A program made the position numbers and the translations under genes. From assembly GCA_023457715.1 (NCBI GenBank), contig JAEWKR010000093.1:1-64000 (forward strand): a stretch of 64,000 bases of DNA. The letters are read 5' to 3'. A model generated the notes under the pieces. That model saw only the letters and a program-made list of their open reading frames with translations. It was not told where the DNA came from and did not search any database. This stretch comes from Verrucomicrobiota bacterium (GTDB taxonomy: Bacteria; Verrucomicrobiota; Verrucomicrobiia; Opitutales; Opitutaceae). This document shows positions 16,846-24,627 of the stretch, in pieces. How positions within the stretch are numbered: position 1 is the stretch's first letter; every line of letters begins with the position of its first letter.

Positions 16846-18722
16846 GGCAGCTGCTTCAACCAGCGATCGGTGTACGCCTTCTTGGCCGCATCCCAGTCCG
16901 CGCCGGAGCGCAGCGGCGTCGCGGTCGAGGGCAACGGCGGAATGGGCGGGGACGCGCGGATCGTTTCTCCGCCATGGGTGATCGACACGACCCGGCTGAT
17001 CCGGCCGAGGAAGAGGGTTTGGATCCGTTTTTCCCAAACCGGCTCGAGCTTGAAGTCCGGGCCGAGGTCATCGCTCGGCACGAGCGTGCGTTCGCCCGTG
17101 TCGGGATTGAGCCGGTAATGCTGCATCACATACACGGCCGAGAACGACCGGTTGCGCAGATGATAGGCCAGGCCCTCCTTGCGCTCGCCGGCCTGGGTGT
17201 TCGGCGTCGCCGGGATCCGGTGGGCGATCCAGAAGACCGAGTCGTTGTCGATGAACAAATAGTCCCGGTCGGGAAAACGGTGCAGGAAGTCGGTGCGCCA
17301 TTCCATCTCCGCGGCCGGCGAGTAGGTCAGCGCGTAGGCCCGGCGCGACATCACGGGCAGGTTGTGCACGATGAGCGCGGCGGCCGCGGCGGCGCAGGCA
17401 AACTGCCAGCCGCGCGCGCGCCGCAGGACGCTTCCGCCCACGGCGGCGATCGCGACCGCCATCAGCAGGTGCAGCGGCAGGCTCAGGCGCCGGATGACGG
17501 GATCGTCGATCTGGCCCCAGAAGTAGAGCATCAGCACCGCGGCCAGTCCCAGGTACCCCAATCCAATCCAGGACGTGGCGATGGCAGCCGGGGTGGCATC
17601 AGGCCGGCGCAGGCTCCGCAGGATCCAAAGGAGGAAAAAGGCGCTAGCCACGAGACCGAGCGCGCCGAACACCGGCGAGTTCGGCTGGTACCCGGTGGTG
17701 TCAAAAAAGAAGCCCAGGGCGTGGCCCAGGTTGTTCGGGACGTAATGCAGGCCAAAGGGGGTCGTGGCCTCCGGGCGGCTCGCCAGTTCCCACGCTCCGG
17801 CTTTGACCGCGAACACCCGGTTCTGCAGCAACGGAAACAGGAGCGCCAGCGGGACGACCGCCGTGGCCCAGTTCATGGCGACGCGACGCTCGCGCCACCA
17901 AACGGTGACAATCAGCCCGGCGACCGGCACGAGCATCAGGATCGACTCGTAGCGCGCAAAGGCGAGCAGCACGGCGGCGAACGCGAGCGCGGCCAGCGAT
18001 TCCTCGGAGGGTCCCTCGGCAAACCGGATGCCGAGCCATAACACCACCGCCAGCATGGTCAGATTCAGCAGGTCGAAGCCCCCACCCTTCATCTGCTGGG
18101 CCAGGAGAGGCAGCCCGGCGAACAGGAGCAGCACCAGCGCGCCGGCCCACGGCGTGCCCCCCAGTTTCCAGCCCAGCCCCGCCAGCAGCGCCAGGAATGC
18201 GATCCCCAGCACCGTGTTCACGTAAAAGGCGTTCTGAACGCGGTAGCCGGTCACATCGTGCACGATCGAGACGAGAAACGGGTAAAGGAACGGCCGCTTA
18301 TCGAGGGCGTTCTGCAGGATCTGAAAAGGCCCCTGCACATCGGTGGCGCGCAGCGGATACGCCACCTTGCGCTCGTAGTGCATCGACATCGCGGTGCCCG
18401 AGAGCAGGACCTCGTCGGCCAGGATCTTGTAGCCGTACCGCTCATGCACCAGCAGCACGGCGCTCGCGAGGAGGACCCCCCCCAGAAGCCACCGCGCCGG
18501 CGCCCCGGCCGGCCGCGCGCGCCACGCCTCGCGCACCGCCCGCCCCGCCAGGACGCAGAAATAACCGAAAACGAAGACCAGTACCCAGTAACCGCCGCGC
18601 ACCACGGTTTCGACGGCCGCTTCGGAGCCGAGCACGAACCGGCTTGCGACCACCGCGACGATCGCCAGCACCGCGGCGGTCTGGATCTTGCGCTCACGCG
18701 CCAGGATTCGGAGAAACGCCAT
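16842..18722 (-). CDS. Polytopic membrane protein, putative glycosyltransferase, paralogue D
   Basis: A 626-residue membrane protein and the first gene of the - strand run. It shares the whole plan of paralogue C (HERYGYKILADEVLLSGTAMS at the first loop, LDKRPFLYPFLV, FARYESIL, YFWGQIDDP, and a soluble tail ending with the LEPVWEKRIQTLFLGR segment). It is about 24 residues longer. The ATG at 18722 begins MAFLRILARERK, a basic leader before the first hydrophobic helix; a longer frame would run through the pseudopilin terminator and gene. The start follows the pseudopilin terminator directly, so its promoter must lie within or just upstream of that hairpin, or it is read through from the pseudopilin gene. 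Function is inferred only from membrane topology and the glycosyltransferase neighbourhood. Confidence 0.7.
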   Translation of the reverse strand: MAFLRILARERKIQTAAVLAIVAVVASRFVLGSEAAVETVVRGGYWVLVFVFGYFCVLAGRAVREAWRARPAGAPARWLLGGVLLASAVLLVHERYGYKILADEVLLSGTAMSMHYERKVAYPLRATDVQGPFQILQNALDKRPFLYPFLVSIVHDVTGYRVQNAFYVNTVLGIAFLALLAGLGWKLGGTPWAGALVLLLFAGLPLLAQQMKGGGFDLLNLTMLAVVLWLGIRFAEGPSEESLAALAFAAVLLAFARYESILMLVPVAGLIVTVWWRERRVAMNWATAVVPLALLFPLLQNRVFAVKAGAWELASRPEATTPFGLHYVPNNLGHALGFFFDTTGYQPNSPVFGALGLVASAFFLLWILRSLRRPDATPAAIATSWIGLGYLGLAAVLMLYFWGQIDDPVIRRLSLPLHLLMAVAIAAVGGSVLRRARGWQFACAAAAAALIVHNLPVMSRRAYALTYSPAAEMEWRTDFLHRFPDRDYLFIDNDSVFWIAHRIPATPNTQAGERKEGLAYHLRNRSFSAVYVMQHYRLNPDTGERTLVPSDDLGPDFKLEPVWEKRIQTLFLGRISRVVSITHGGETIRASPPIPPLPSTATPLRSGADWDAAKKAYTDRWLKQLP

Positions 18723-18752
18723 AAAAAAAGCCGCCCACGAATGGACGGCTTT
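18723..18752 (-). terminator. Intrinsic terminator of the pseudopilin gene
   Basis: Read on the - strand: an 11-bp stem AAAGCCGTCCA / TGGGCGGCTTT with one G-T pair, a TTCG loop, then a run of T. It starts 25 bp after the pseudopilin stop and ends exactly at the start codon of the membrane protein at 18722. Confidence 0.85.
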
Positions 18753-18777
18753 GAGTGAGATTGCGAGAGCCGCTCGA

Positions 18778-19137
18778 TTAGTTGGCGTACGTGATCGTGC
18801 GGGCGTTCGCCACGCCTTCAGCCGTGACCGCCGAACCCTGGTTGAGGGTGCCGGTGTAGGTCTCGCTGGCGACCGTCTGGATCTGCTTGATGTACTGCGT
18901 GGAGTTGGTGCCCACGAGGTCGGCGCTGGCGACGGAGCTGACACCCTTTTCCAGGAAGTACTGGTCGGCCGCCGAGCTGAGCTGGCGGAGGTTGTTCAAG
19001 ACCGCCTTGTCCTGCGAGCTGGCGCGGACCTTCTGGAACGCCGGAATCGCCATCGCAGCCAGGAGGCCGATGATGACAACGACGATCATGATTTCGACGA
19101 GCGTGAAGCCTTTGCTGGATTTCGTGTGATTACGCAT
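18778..19137 (-). CDS. Type II secretion/type IV pilus-type pseudopilin
   Basis: A 119-residue prepilin-like protein. The class III signal is textbook: MRNHTKSSKG then cleavage before FTLVEIMIVVVIIGLLAAMA, with Gly10 at -1 and Glu5 of the mature protein (needed for assembly) present. The rest is a short globular domain (QKVRASSQDKAVLNNLRQLSSAADQ-type helix, then a small beta region) lacking the Ca-binding or Cys features of major GspG or PilA. Small stand-alone pseudopilins of this sort are abundant in Verrucomicrobiota, and their role is uncertain. The gene is monocistronic, with its own terminator and a plausible promoter. A GGAAAGG sequence lies about 9 nt before the ATG. Confidence 0.9.
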   Translation of the reverse strand: MRNHTKSSKGFTLVEIMIVVVIIGLLAAMAIPAFQKVRASSQDKAVLNNLRQLSSAADQYFLEKGVSSVASADLVGTNSTQYIKQIQTVASETYTGTLNQGSAVTAEGVANARTITYAN

Positions 19138-19163
19138 GGGGATAAGCCTTTCCGATGATTAGG

Positions 19164-19192
19164 ATAATATACGCTCAACAGCGAGCAGTAAC
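19164..19192 (-). promoter_or_regulatory. Possible promoter of the pseudopilin gene
   Basis: On the - strand GTTACT, 17 bp, then TATTAT, about 27 bp upstream of the start codon. The -10 box is good and the -35 box is weak (3 of 6). The surrounding 130 bp are unusually A+T-rich for this genome. Confidence 0.35.
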
Positions 19193-19270
19193 CCCGGAGG
19201 CTGTTCTCCTCTCGAAAAACCAGCAAGTGCAAAAAACTGTAAACAGCGGAGGGAGAGGGAACAAGGAAAG

Positions 19271-19747
19271 CTACTTGGAACCCTTGGCCCGCGGCTTCTT
19301 CGCCGCCGCCCGCTTCGGCTTCGCCGCCGGTGCTTTCGCCTTCTTCTTCGCGCCCGTCTTTTTGGCCGCTGCCGGCTTCCCGAAGACGTCGTCGAGAGTG
19401 ACTTCGGCGGCGTCGCTCCAGAGACGTTCCAGGCTGTAGTGCTGGCGGACCGGGCCGAGGAAGAGGTGGATCATGACGTCGAACGCGTCGACGACCACCC
19501 AACCGCTCTCCTGGGCCATCTCCATGCCCACGATACGGGTGCCCGCGGCATCCAGGACCTTTTCGATCTCGACGCGCAGCGCCCGCAGGTGGGGCTCGGA
19601 CGTGGCCGTCGCGAGCACAAGAAAGTCCGTGATCGACGACTGGCTGCTCACGTCGAAAATCTTCAGGTCGCCCGCCTTCTTGTCATCGAGCACGCGGCAG
19701 CACGCCTTCACCGTCTCATACGCCGCCGGGTTGGTCTGTTTTGTCAT
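19271..19747 (-). CDS. rsfS: Ribosomal silencing factor RsfS with Lys/Ala-rich tail
   Basis: A 158-residue RsfS (Iojap/YbeB). It binds ribosomal protein uL14 and blocks subunit joining when nutrients are short. The core (about 1-122) has the family signatures AGDLKIFDVSSQSSITDFLVLATATS, EKVLDAAG and the WVVVDAFDVMIHLFLGPVRQHYSLERLW block. Residues 124-158 are an added tail made almost only of Lys, Ala, Pro and Gly, not part of the family domain and probably disordered and nucleic-acid binding. The ATG at 19747 overlaps the nadD stop (ATGA), giving the common nadD-rsfS pair. Confidence 0.93.
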   Translation of the reverse strand: MTKQTNPAAYETVKACCRVLDDKKAGDLKIFDVSSQSSITDFLVLATATSEPHLRALRVEIEKVLDAAGTRIVGMEMAQESGWVVVDAFDVMIHLFLGPVRQHYSLERLWSDAAEVTLDDVFGKPAAAKKTGAKKKAKAPAAKPKRAAAKKPRAKGSK

Positions 19748-20331
19748 GTTGTCTGGCGATACAATCCTCGCTCCTGGATGTAAACAATAGCCTTGTGCGG
19801 CACAAAATAGTCGAGTGCCAAACCACGGCGGGTGCGCTCCCGCAGTTCGGTCGAGCTCACGGCCAGCAAATGGCCGTCGCAGCGGTGCAGCCGCAGGCCG
19901 GGGATGTCGGGGTGCTCTTTTACCGGAAAGCCGGGCCGCTCGAGGAAGATGAACTCCACGAGCGTCACGAGTTCCTCGATGTCCTTCCAAAGGTGGAGCT
20001 TCGGCAGCTGGTCGCCGCCGATAATCCAATACAGGTCATCCGTCGGATACTGTGCCCGAAAATGACGGGCCGAATCGATCGTGTAGCTCACCCCGCCGCG
20101 CCGCAGCTCGAAGTCGGAGATCTGGAAGCGCTTATCCCATTCCGTCGCGGCGCGCAGCATCGCGAGCCGATCCTCGGAACTCGACTGCACATCCTGGGGC
20201 TTGAGCGGCGCCTGGGCGGCCGGCACCAGCACGAGCCGGTCGAGGTGGTGCTGCTCAAACGCGTCCTGTGCCGCCAGCAGATGGCCGAAGTGCACCGGAT
20301 CGAAACTGCCGCCAAGGAAACCGATCTTCAT
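19744..20331 (-). CDS. nadD: Nicotinate-nucleotide adenylyltransferase
   Basis: A 195-residue NadD, normal length. It adenylates nicotinate mononucleotide to deamido-NAD in NAD synthesis. The nucleotidyltransferase signature GGSFDPVHFGH (7-17) and the C-terminal SSTELRER motif (variant of ISSTxIR) are both present, as is the substrate-loop region YWIIGGDQLPKLHLWKDIEEL. The ATG at 20331 begins MKIGFLGGSF directly, so the start is secure. It is translationally coupled to rsfS. The 5' side opens on a 0.9-kb repeat region with no further gene. Confidence 0.95.
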   Translation of the reverse strand: MKIGFLGGSFDPVHFGHLLAAQDAFEQHHLDRLVLVPAAQAPLKPQDVQSSSEDRLAMLRAATEWDKRFQISDFELRRGGVSYTIDSARHFRAQYPTDDLYWIIGGDQLPKLHLWKDIEELVTLVEFIFLERPGFPVKEHPDIPGLRLHRCDGHLLAVSSTELRERTRRGLALDYFVPHKAIVYIQERGLYRQTT

Positions 20332-20390
20332 CTGGCGTTAGGCTGAAGCCGGTAAGCGGTGGGCGGCAAGGCGGCTGTAGGCGGCAGGCT

Positions 20391-20935
20391 CGGATCGATG
20401 GTAGCGAAGAGCGCCAGCGTTCGAAATCCGGAAGCCTGGCAGGACGGGGCCGCCTGATCGACTCGCTGGCGCTCCTCGCTACACCAGCGCACGCGACCGC
20501 TATGAAGCGGCGCCTAGAGCCTACCGCCTATCGCTCGGCCCAAAAAGAAGACCGGCGTATTCCCCGGATCGATCGTAGCGAAGAGCGCCAGCGATTCGAA
20601 ATCCGGAAGCGTGGCAGGATGGGGCCGCCCGATCGACTCGCTGGCGCTCCTCGCTACAGCAAGCGCACGCGACCGCTATGAAGCGGCGCCTAAAGCCTAC
20701 CGCCTATCGCCTACCGCTCGGCCCAGAAAAAGAAGACCGGCGTTCCCCGGATCGATCGTAGCGAAGAGCGCCAGCGATTCGAAATCCGGAAGCGTGGCGA
20801 CGGGGCGCCTGATCGACTCGCTGGCGCTCCTCGCTACACCAAGCGCACGCGAGTTCGATGAAGCGGCGCCTAAAGCCTACCGCCTACCGCCTACCGCCTA
20901 CCGCTCCGCCCAGAAAAAGAAGACGGGCGTGAGCC
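20391..20935. repeat. Three tandem ~180-bp repeats with REP-like inverted arms
   Basis: Each unit holds the arm GTAGCGAAGAGCGCCAGCGA (starts 20401, 20575, 20758) and its reverse complement TCGCTGGCGCTCCTCGCTAC (ends 20482, 20657, 20836), about 60 bp apart, then a shared stretch with GAAGCGGCGCCTA and one to four CCGCCTA-type short repeats, and a purine run AGAAAAAGAAGA. Unit spacing is 174 and 183 bp. Together with the next two entries this fills the 911-bp gap between nadD and ccoI. No gene is seen in it. Confidence 0.85.
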
Positions 20936-20948
20936 CACGCTCACGCCC
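20912..20948 (-). terminator. Probable intrinsic terminator, - strand
   Basis: Read on the - strand: a perfect 10-bp stem GGGCGTGAGC / GCTCACGCCC around a 4-nt loop, followed by TCTTCTTTTTCTG. It lies about 300 bp after the ccoI stop, so it ends either the cco operon or a transcript from the structured spacer at 20949-21120. Confidence 0.6.
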
Positions 20949-21120
20949 GGTGTTCCCACATACCCAAAGTGCGTTGATTTCTGCCCGAAGGGCGCCCGAG
21001 GGCGTCTTGCGAGGCACAAACCGTTAAGGTCCCTGATATTACTCGTTTCTGCGGCGACCGGCTATGCACCTATTGGCCGGGACTCTGCGTTCTTTGGCCG
21101 GGTTGGGAGACGGAAAAACT
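20949..21120. other. Gene-free, possibly structured spacer
   Basis: No coding sequence is seen. On the - strand it contains adjacent small hairpins (CGCCCTCGGGCG and GCCCTTCGGGC) and ends at the terminator at 20948. A direct repeat TTGGCCGGG occurs twice near 21073-21103. It could be a small RNA gene or the 3' leader of the cco transcript; no known RNA family was recognised. Confidence 0.3.
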
Positions 21121-21124
21121 GCAC

Positions 21125-21229
21125 CGCTGAAGGACTGAAACGCTGAAATCCGAACGGATCCAATGGGGCGGCGAGGCGAAGTCTCAGATTCTCAGCGTTT
21201 CAGCGTGTCAGCTTTTCAGCTTTTCAGCG
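21125..21229. repeat. 8-bp-period inverted array
   Basis: The left arm has three octamers, CGCTGAAG, GACTGAAA, CGCTGAAA (21125-21148). The right arm has six contiguous octamers of the form TYTCAGCG/T (21182-21229). The arms are reverse complements of each other. The right arm ends 15 bp before the ccoI stop codon. Confidence 0.8.
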
Positions 21230-21243
21230 TTTTCATCCGCCCC

Positions 21244-23727
21244 TCATGCCGCCGCGACCGCCTTGAACGCGCGCCTCATTCCACCCGTCACGAGCCCGAG
21301 CGTGAGCAGCGAATTGAGCGGCATCACCGCGGCGGCGAGGATGGGATTCATCAGACCGGCCACCGCCAGGCCGACGGCAAACGCGTTGTACGCGATCGAG
21401 AACACGGCGATGCCGAGGTGGGTCCGACGACGAATCCGGTCCACCTCGAACAGGACCCGCAGGCCGGAGAGGCCGCGCCCGAGATAATAGAAATCCGCTT
21501 TGCGCTCGAGCACGCCGCGATGAATCACCGGCGTGCCGCGGCACAAGGCCGCATCAAAGGCGAGGCTGTCATTCGCGCCGTCGCCGAGCATCAACACGCG
21601 GTCGGCACCCTGCGCGGCAACCCACTCCGCTTTTTCCCGCGGCGATACGCCGCCGACCGCGTGAGCCGGCGCCACCCCCAGTTCCGCCGCCAGCGTCTTC
21701 ACCTTTTCCTCCCGATCGCCGCTGAGAATGAACACGTCGAGCCCCCTCGCCCGCAGCGCCGCGAGTTCCCGGGCCGCGTCGGAACGGGGACGATCCGCAA
21801 ACCGAAAGCGGGCCACGACCGCACCCTGGTGGGCGAGGATCGTGTCCGCGCCCTCCGATCCCGAACCGGGAGGCGACGTCGCCCTGTCGCCCGCGGTCTT
21901 CCAGCCGGGCCGGCCCAGCGACCACTCGCCGCATTCGACGCCCAGGCCGATGACCTCCGTCACCTCGCCGGCGAGCGCCTCGACGGGCCCGTCGCCCAGC
22001 AATTCCTCGCGCAGGCATTCACTGATCGGATGCGGATTGTCGCGGACCAGCGCGAGCAGCGCTGCCTTCGCCTCGGGGGCCAGAGCCATGAGGGCCTCGC
22101 GATTGAGCAGCACCGGCGTCTCGAGCGTCAGCGTGCCGGTCTTGTCGAAGACCACCTTGGCCACGCGGGAAAGCTTGGACCACAGATCGGTCTCGCGCAC
22201 GAACACGCCGCGGCGGCGCAGGGCCACCGTCGCCATCTCGTCGGCCAGCGGGAACGCCAGTCCGATGGCACAGGGACAGGAAACGACGAGGATCGCCGTC
22301 ACCACCGCACCGGTGCGCAGCGCGTCGCCGCTGAACAGCCACCATCCGAGGCCCGACGCCGCGGCGACCACGAGAATGCCGATGATGTAGCCCCGCACGA
22401 TCTTCTCCAGCAGGACGTGCCGCTCGCCCAGCCGTTCGCCGGCCTGCAGCAACTGGGCCAGCAGCGACTCCCGCCACACCTGCAGCGCTTCGCAGTGCAC
22501 CTCCGCGCGGCCGACATTCACCGCCCCCGCCGGCACGCGCTGCCCCGCCTCGAACGTGCGCGGCTCCGCCTCGCCATTGATCGAGGCGAGCGAGAACACG
22601 CCCCGCCCGGTGCGCAGGCGGGATTCCACCGGCACGGTCTGGCCGGCCCGCAGCACCATCACCTCGCCGACGGCGAGCGATTCGGGCATCACGTCCTTTC
22701 CACTCACCAGCGACACCCGCTGCAGCTTCGGCTGCTGGCTGAGCAGGCGGCGCCGGTTGCGCTCGACCGCGGCGGTCTGGGCCCAGCGGCCCACCAGCAT
22801 GAGCAGCACGAAGGTGGAGACGAAATCGAAGTAGACGTAGCGTTCGTCGCCGATGAGCCAGCCGTACACCGAGCCGACATACGCGCCGATGACGCCGATC
22901 GCGATCGGCAGATCGATGTGCATCGCCCGCTGGCGGACGGCATGGAAGGCGCGACCGATGAAGTAGGTGCCGCCGACGAGAAAGCTCAGCGTGCCGAACG
23001 CCAGCGCCAGGAGGCTGAAAAGACGCGCCCACTCGAACGAACTCTCCATCCCGAAGTACGCGGGAAAGGCGTACAGCATCACGTTCATCGCGAACGCGGC
23101 GCACAGGCCGATGCGTTTCACCAGGGCGCGGCTCTCCGGCTCCGCCTCCTGGCCGGAACCGGCCGGCCCGATCACGTAGCCAAAGGCCTGCAGGCGGGCG
23201 GCGAAGGTCGCGGCCGAAAACTCCCCCGGCACCCAGCGCATCCGCATCGTGCCGTATTGGGCGTGCACGTACGCTTCGCGCGCGCCCGGCTGCTGCAGGA
23301 AGAGGCGCTCGATCAGCCACACGCAGCCGGCGCAGGAGATGCCCTGCACGTCGACCACGAGTTCCGGCACCGCCGCTCCCGCCCCGGCTTCGGCCGCCGC
23401 CTGCGCCGTCTGGAGCCACGCGTAGTCGCGGGGCTGGAACACCGCGGCATCGGCCGGAGCCGTCACCTCGTCCTTGATTTGATAATACCCCGCGAGACCC
23501 TGTTCATGCACCAGCCGGTAAACATAGCCGCAGCCGGCGCAGCAGAAACCCGTCTCCACCATCCGCTGGTCGATCAGCGGCGCGCCGCAGTGGCGGCACG
23601 AGGGCCGTCCCCGCCGGGGCGCTTCGCCCTCCCGCCGCGCGGTCGGCGAGCCCACGCCCCCTTCGGGGGTGAACGCCACGGCTGGCAGGTTAGACAGCCC
23701 GCTCGCGGGCACTCCGAAGGCTTTCAT
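21244..23727 (-). CDS. ccoI: Copper-transporting P1B ATPase for cbb3 oxidase assembly
   Basis: An 827-residue heavy-metal P-type ATPase of the CcoI/FixI type, which handles copper for the Cu-B site of cbb3 oxidase. In order: an N-terminal Cys-rich zinc-ribbon-like part (C44xxC47, C62 C63xxC66), a heavy-metal-associated domain with GISCAGC (C132, C135), membrane helices from about residue 203, the actuator INGEAEP (383-389), the intramembrane CPC metal site (484-486), the phosphorylation motif DKTGT (Asp528), and MLGDGANDS near the C-terminal end. The ATG at 23727 starts MKAFGVPAS; its A is shared with the upstream stop (TGATG). It is the last gene of the cco operon. A CcoI with an N-terminal Cys cluster before the metal-binding domain is typical for cbb3 gene clusters. 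Confidence 0.93.
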   Translation of the reverse strand: MKAFGVPASGLSNLPAVAFTPEGGVGSPTARREGEAPRRGRPSCRHCGAPLIDQRMVETGFCCAGCGYVYRLVHEQGLAGYYQIKDEVTAPADAAVFQPRDYAWLQTAQAAAEAGAGAAVPELVVDVQGISCAGCVWLIERLFLQQPGAREAYVHAQYGTMRMRWVPGEFSAATFAARLQAFGYVIGPAGSGQEAEPESRALVKRIGLCAAFAMNVMLYAFPAYFGMESSFEWARLFSLLALAFGTLSFLVGGTYFIGRAFHAVRQRAMHIDLPIAIGVIGAYVGSVYGWLIGDERYVYFDFVSTFVLLMLVGRWAQTAAVERNRRRLLSQQPKLQRVSLVSGKDVMPESLAVGEVMVLRAGQTVPVESRLRTGRGVFSLASINGEAEPRTFEAGQRVPAGAVNVGRAEVHCEALQVWRESLLAQLLQAGERLGERHVLLEKIVRGYIIGILVVAAASGLGWWLFSGDALRTGAVVTAILVVSCPCAIGLAFPLADEMATVALRRRGVFVRETDLWSKLSRVAKVVFDKTGTLTLETPVLLNREALMALAPEAKAALLALVRDNPHPISECLREELLGDGPVEALAGEVTEVIGLGVECGEWSLGRPGWKTAGDRATSPPGSGSEGADTILAHQGAVVARFRFADRPRSDAARELAALRARGLDVFILSGDREEKVKTLAAELGVAPAHAVGGVSPREKAEWVAAQGADRVLMLGDGANDSLAFDAALCRGTPVIHRGVLERKADFYYLGRGLSGLRVLFEVDRIRRRTHLGIAVFSIAYNAFAVGLAVAGLMNPILAAAVMPLNSLLTLGLVTGGMRRAFKAVAAA

Positions 23728-24431
23728 CAGTGGCAGATAAATTGGGTGGGGTCCGGACCGGGCAGGCCCAGCGTGGCCCGCAGGCGCCAGGCCACGAGCC
23801 CGGCGGCCACGAGCGCGAGGGTGGCGCGGGTGCGGTTCAACCAGAGGGGCGAGAGCTTCCGCCGCACCCAGTGGAATTGCGTCTGGGCGAGCCAGAGCAG
23901 CGGCACCGTGCCCAGGCCGAACGCCAGCATGAACTCGACGCCCCGCAGGGCGGAGCCGGAGAGCAACGCCAGGGACAGGACAAAATACAACGGACCGCAG
24001 GGCAGCAGCGGGGTGGCCGCCCCCATCGCGGCGGCGGCGGTGACCCGCGACCGCTGGCGCGTCCAGGCCTGCAGTCGCCAGGTGAGGCGGCCGAGTCCGG
24101 GAAGCTTCGGGACGAAGCGATCCCAGCGGAAGGCCAGCGCGACAAAGAAAAGGACAAACACCCAGGGGAACCAGCGAAAGCCGGATTGCGCGATCCACAC
24201 CAACGGCGCCTCACCGAGGGCCCCGCCGATGGCGCCGAGCAGCGCGTAGGCCGCCAGCCGGGTCACGTGATACGTCGTCGTGACCACCTGCGGATCCGAA
24301 CCCAGTCCCGGGCCCGGCCGCACCGGGGCGAGTGAGCACGCCAGGGGGCCGCACATGCCGGCGCAATGCAGACTGGTGATCAACCCGGCGACGAACGCGG
24401 CACCGGGTGAGTTGACGGCGGCGAGTTCCAT
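23727..24431 (-). CDS. TauE/SafE-like cbb3-associated membrane protein
   Basis: A 234-residue protein with about six membrane helices, of the sulfite-exporter TauE/SafE-like (DsbD transmembrane-like) group commonly found in cbb3 oxidase clusters. The signature TSLHCAGMCGPL lies at 19-30, and a second Cys-containing motif TPLLPCGPLYF occurs in the second half, giving the internal duplication expected of the fold. The Cys/His/Met-rich first motif suggests a role in copper or thiol handling during oxidase assembly, as proposed for relatives; this is inference. A longer frame extends to 24572, but the ATG at 24431 begins right before the first helix and lies 1 bp after the stop of the upstream small gene. 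Confidence 0.8.
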   Translation of the reverse strand: MELAAVNSPGAAFVAGLITSLHCAGMCGPLACSLAPVRPGPGLGSDPQVVTTTYHVTRLAAYALLGAIGGALGEAPLVWIAQSGFRWFPWVFVLFFVALAFRWDRFVPKLPGLGRLTWRLQAWTRQRSRVTAAAAMGAATPLLPCGPLYFVLSLALLSGSALRGVEFMLAFGLGTVPLLWLAQTQFHWVRRKLSPLWLNRTRATLALVAAGLVAWRLRATLGLPGPDPTQFICH

Positions 24432-24432
24432 T

Positions 24433-24627
24433 TCACCGGCCCTCCGCGGTGGCCAGCGGCACGTCCTGCACGTGCGCGCTCGCCGCAATCTTGAACCACG
24501 CACCCCACGCCGCGCACTGCACGATGAAGGCCACGACGACCCACCACCAGAGGCGGGAACGACGTGAGCCACGTGCCTCCGCTGCCATGGCGGGCTGAAG
24601 CGGAGCCCTCCTTGGGAACGCGCTCAT
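24433..24627 (-). CDS. Small single-helix membrane protein in the ccoH position
   Basis: A 64-residue protein with one strong membrane helix (WWWVVVAFIVQCAAWGAWF, about 27-45) and a short polar tail (KIAASAHVQDVPLATAEGR). Its ATG overlaps the ccoG stop (ATGA), and it is followed 1 bp later by the TauE/SafE-like gene. In standard clusters this place holds ccoH/fixH, a protein of about 150-170 residues with one helix and a periplasmic domain. This product has the helix but none of the domain, so it is either a minimal CcoH stand-in or an unrelated assembly peptide. No similarity beyond position and topology could be judged. Confidence 0.6.
   Translation of the reverse strand: MSAFPRRAPLQPAMAAEARGSRRSRLWWWVVVAFIVQCAAWGAWFKIAASAHVQDVPLATAEGR

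Noticed and set aside
20391..20935. CRISPR array or coding repeats
   Set aside because: Units of about 180 bp with inverted arms and no spacers; frames through them give artefact proteins.
21163..24249. A 1028-codon open frame opposite ccoI
   Set aside because: Shadow of a high-GC gene; ccoI has every P-type ATPase motif on the other strand.
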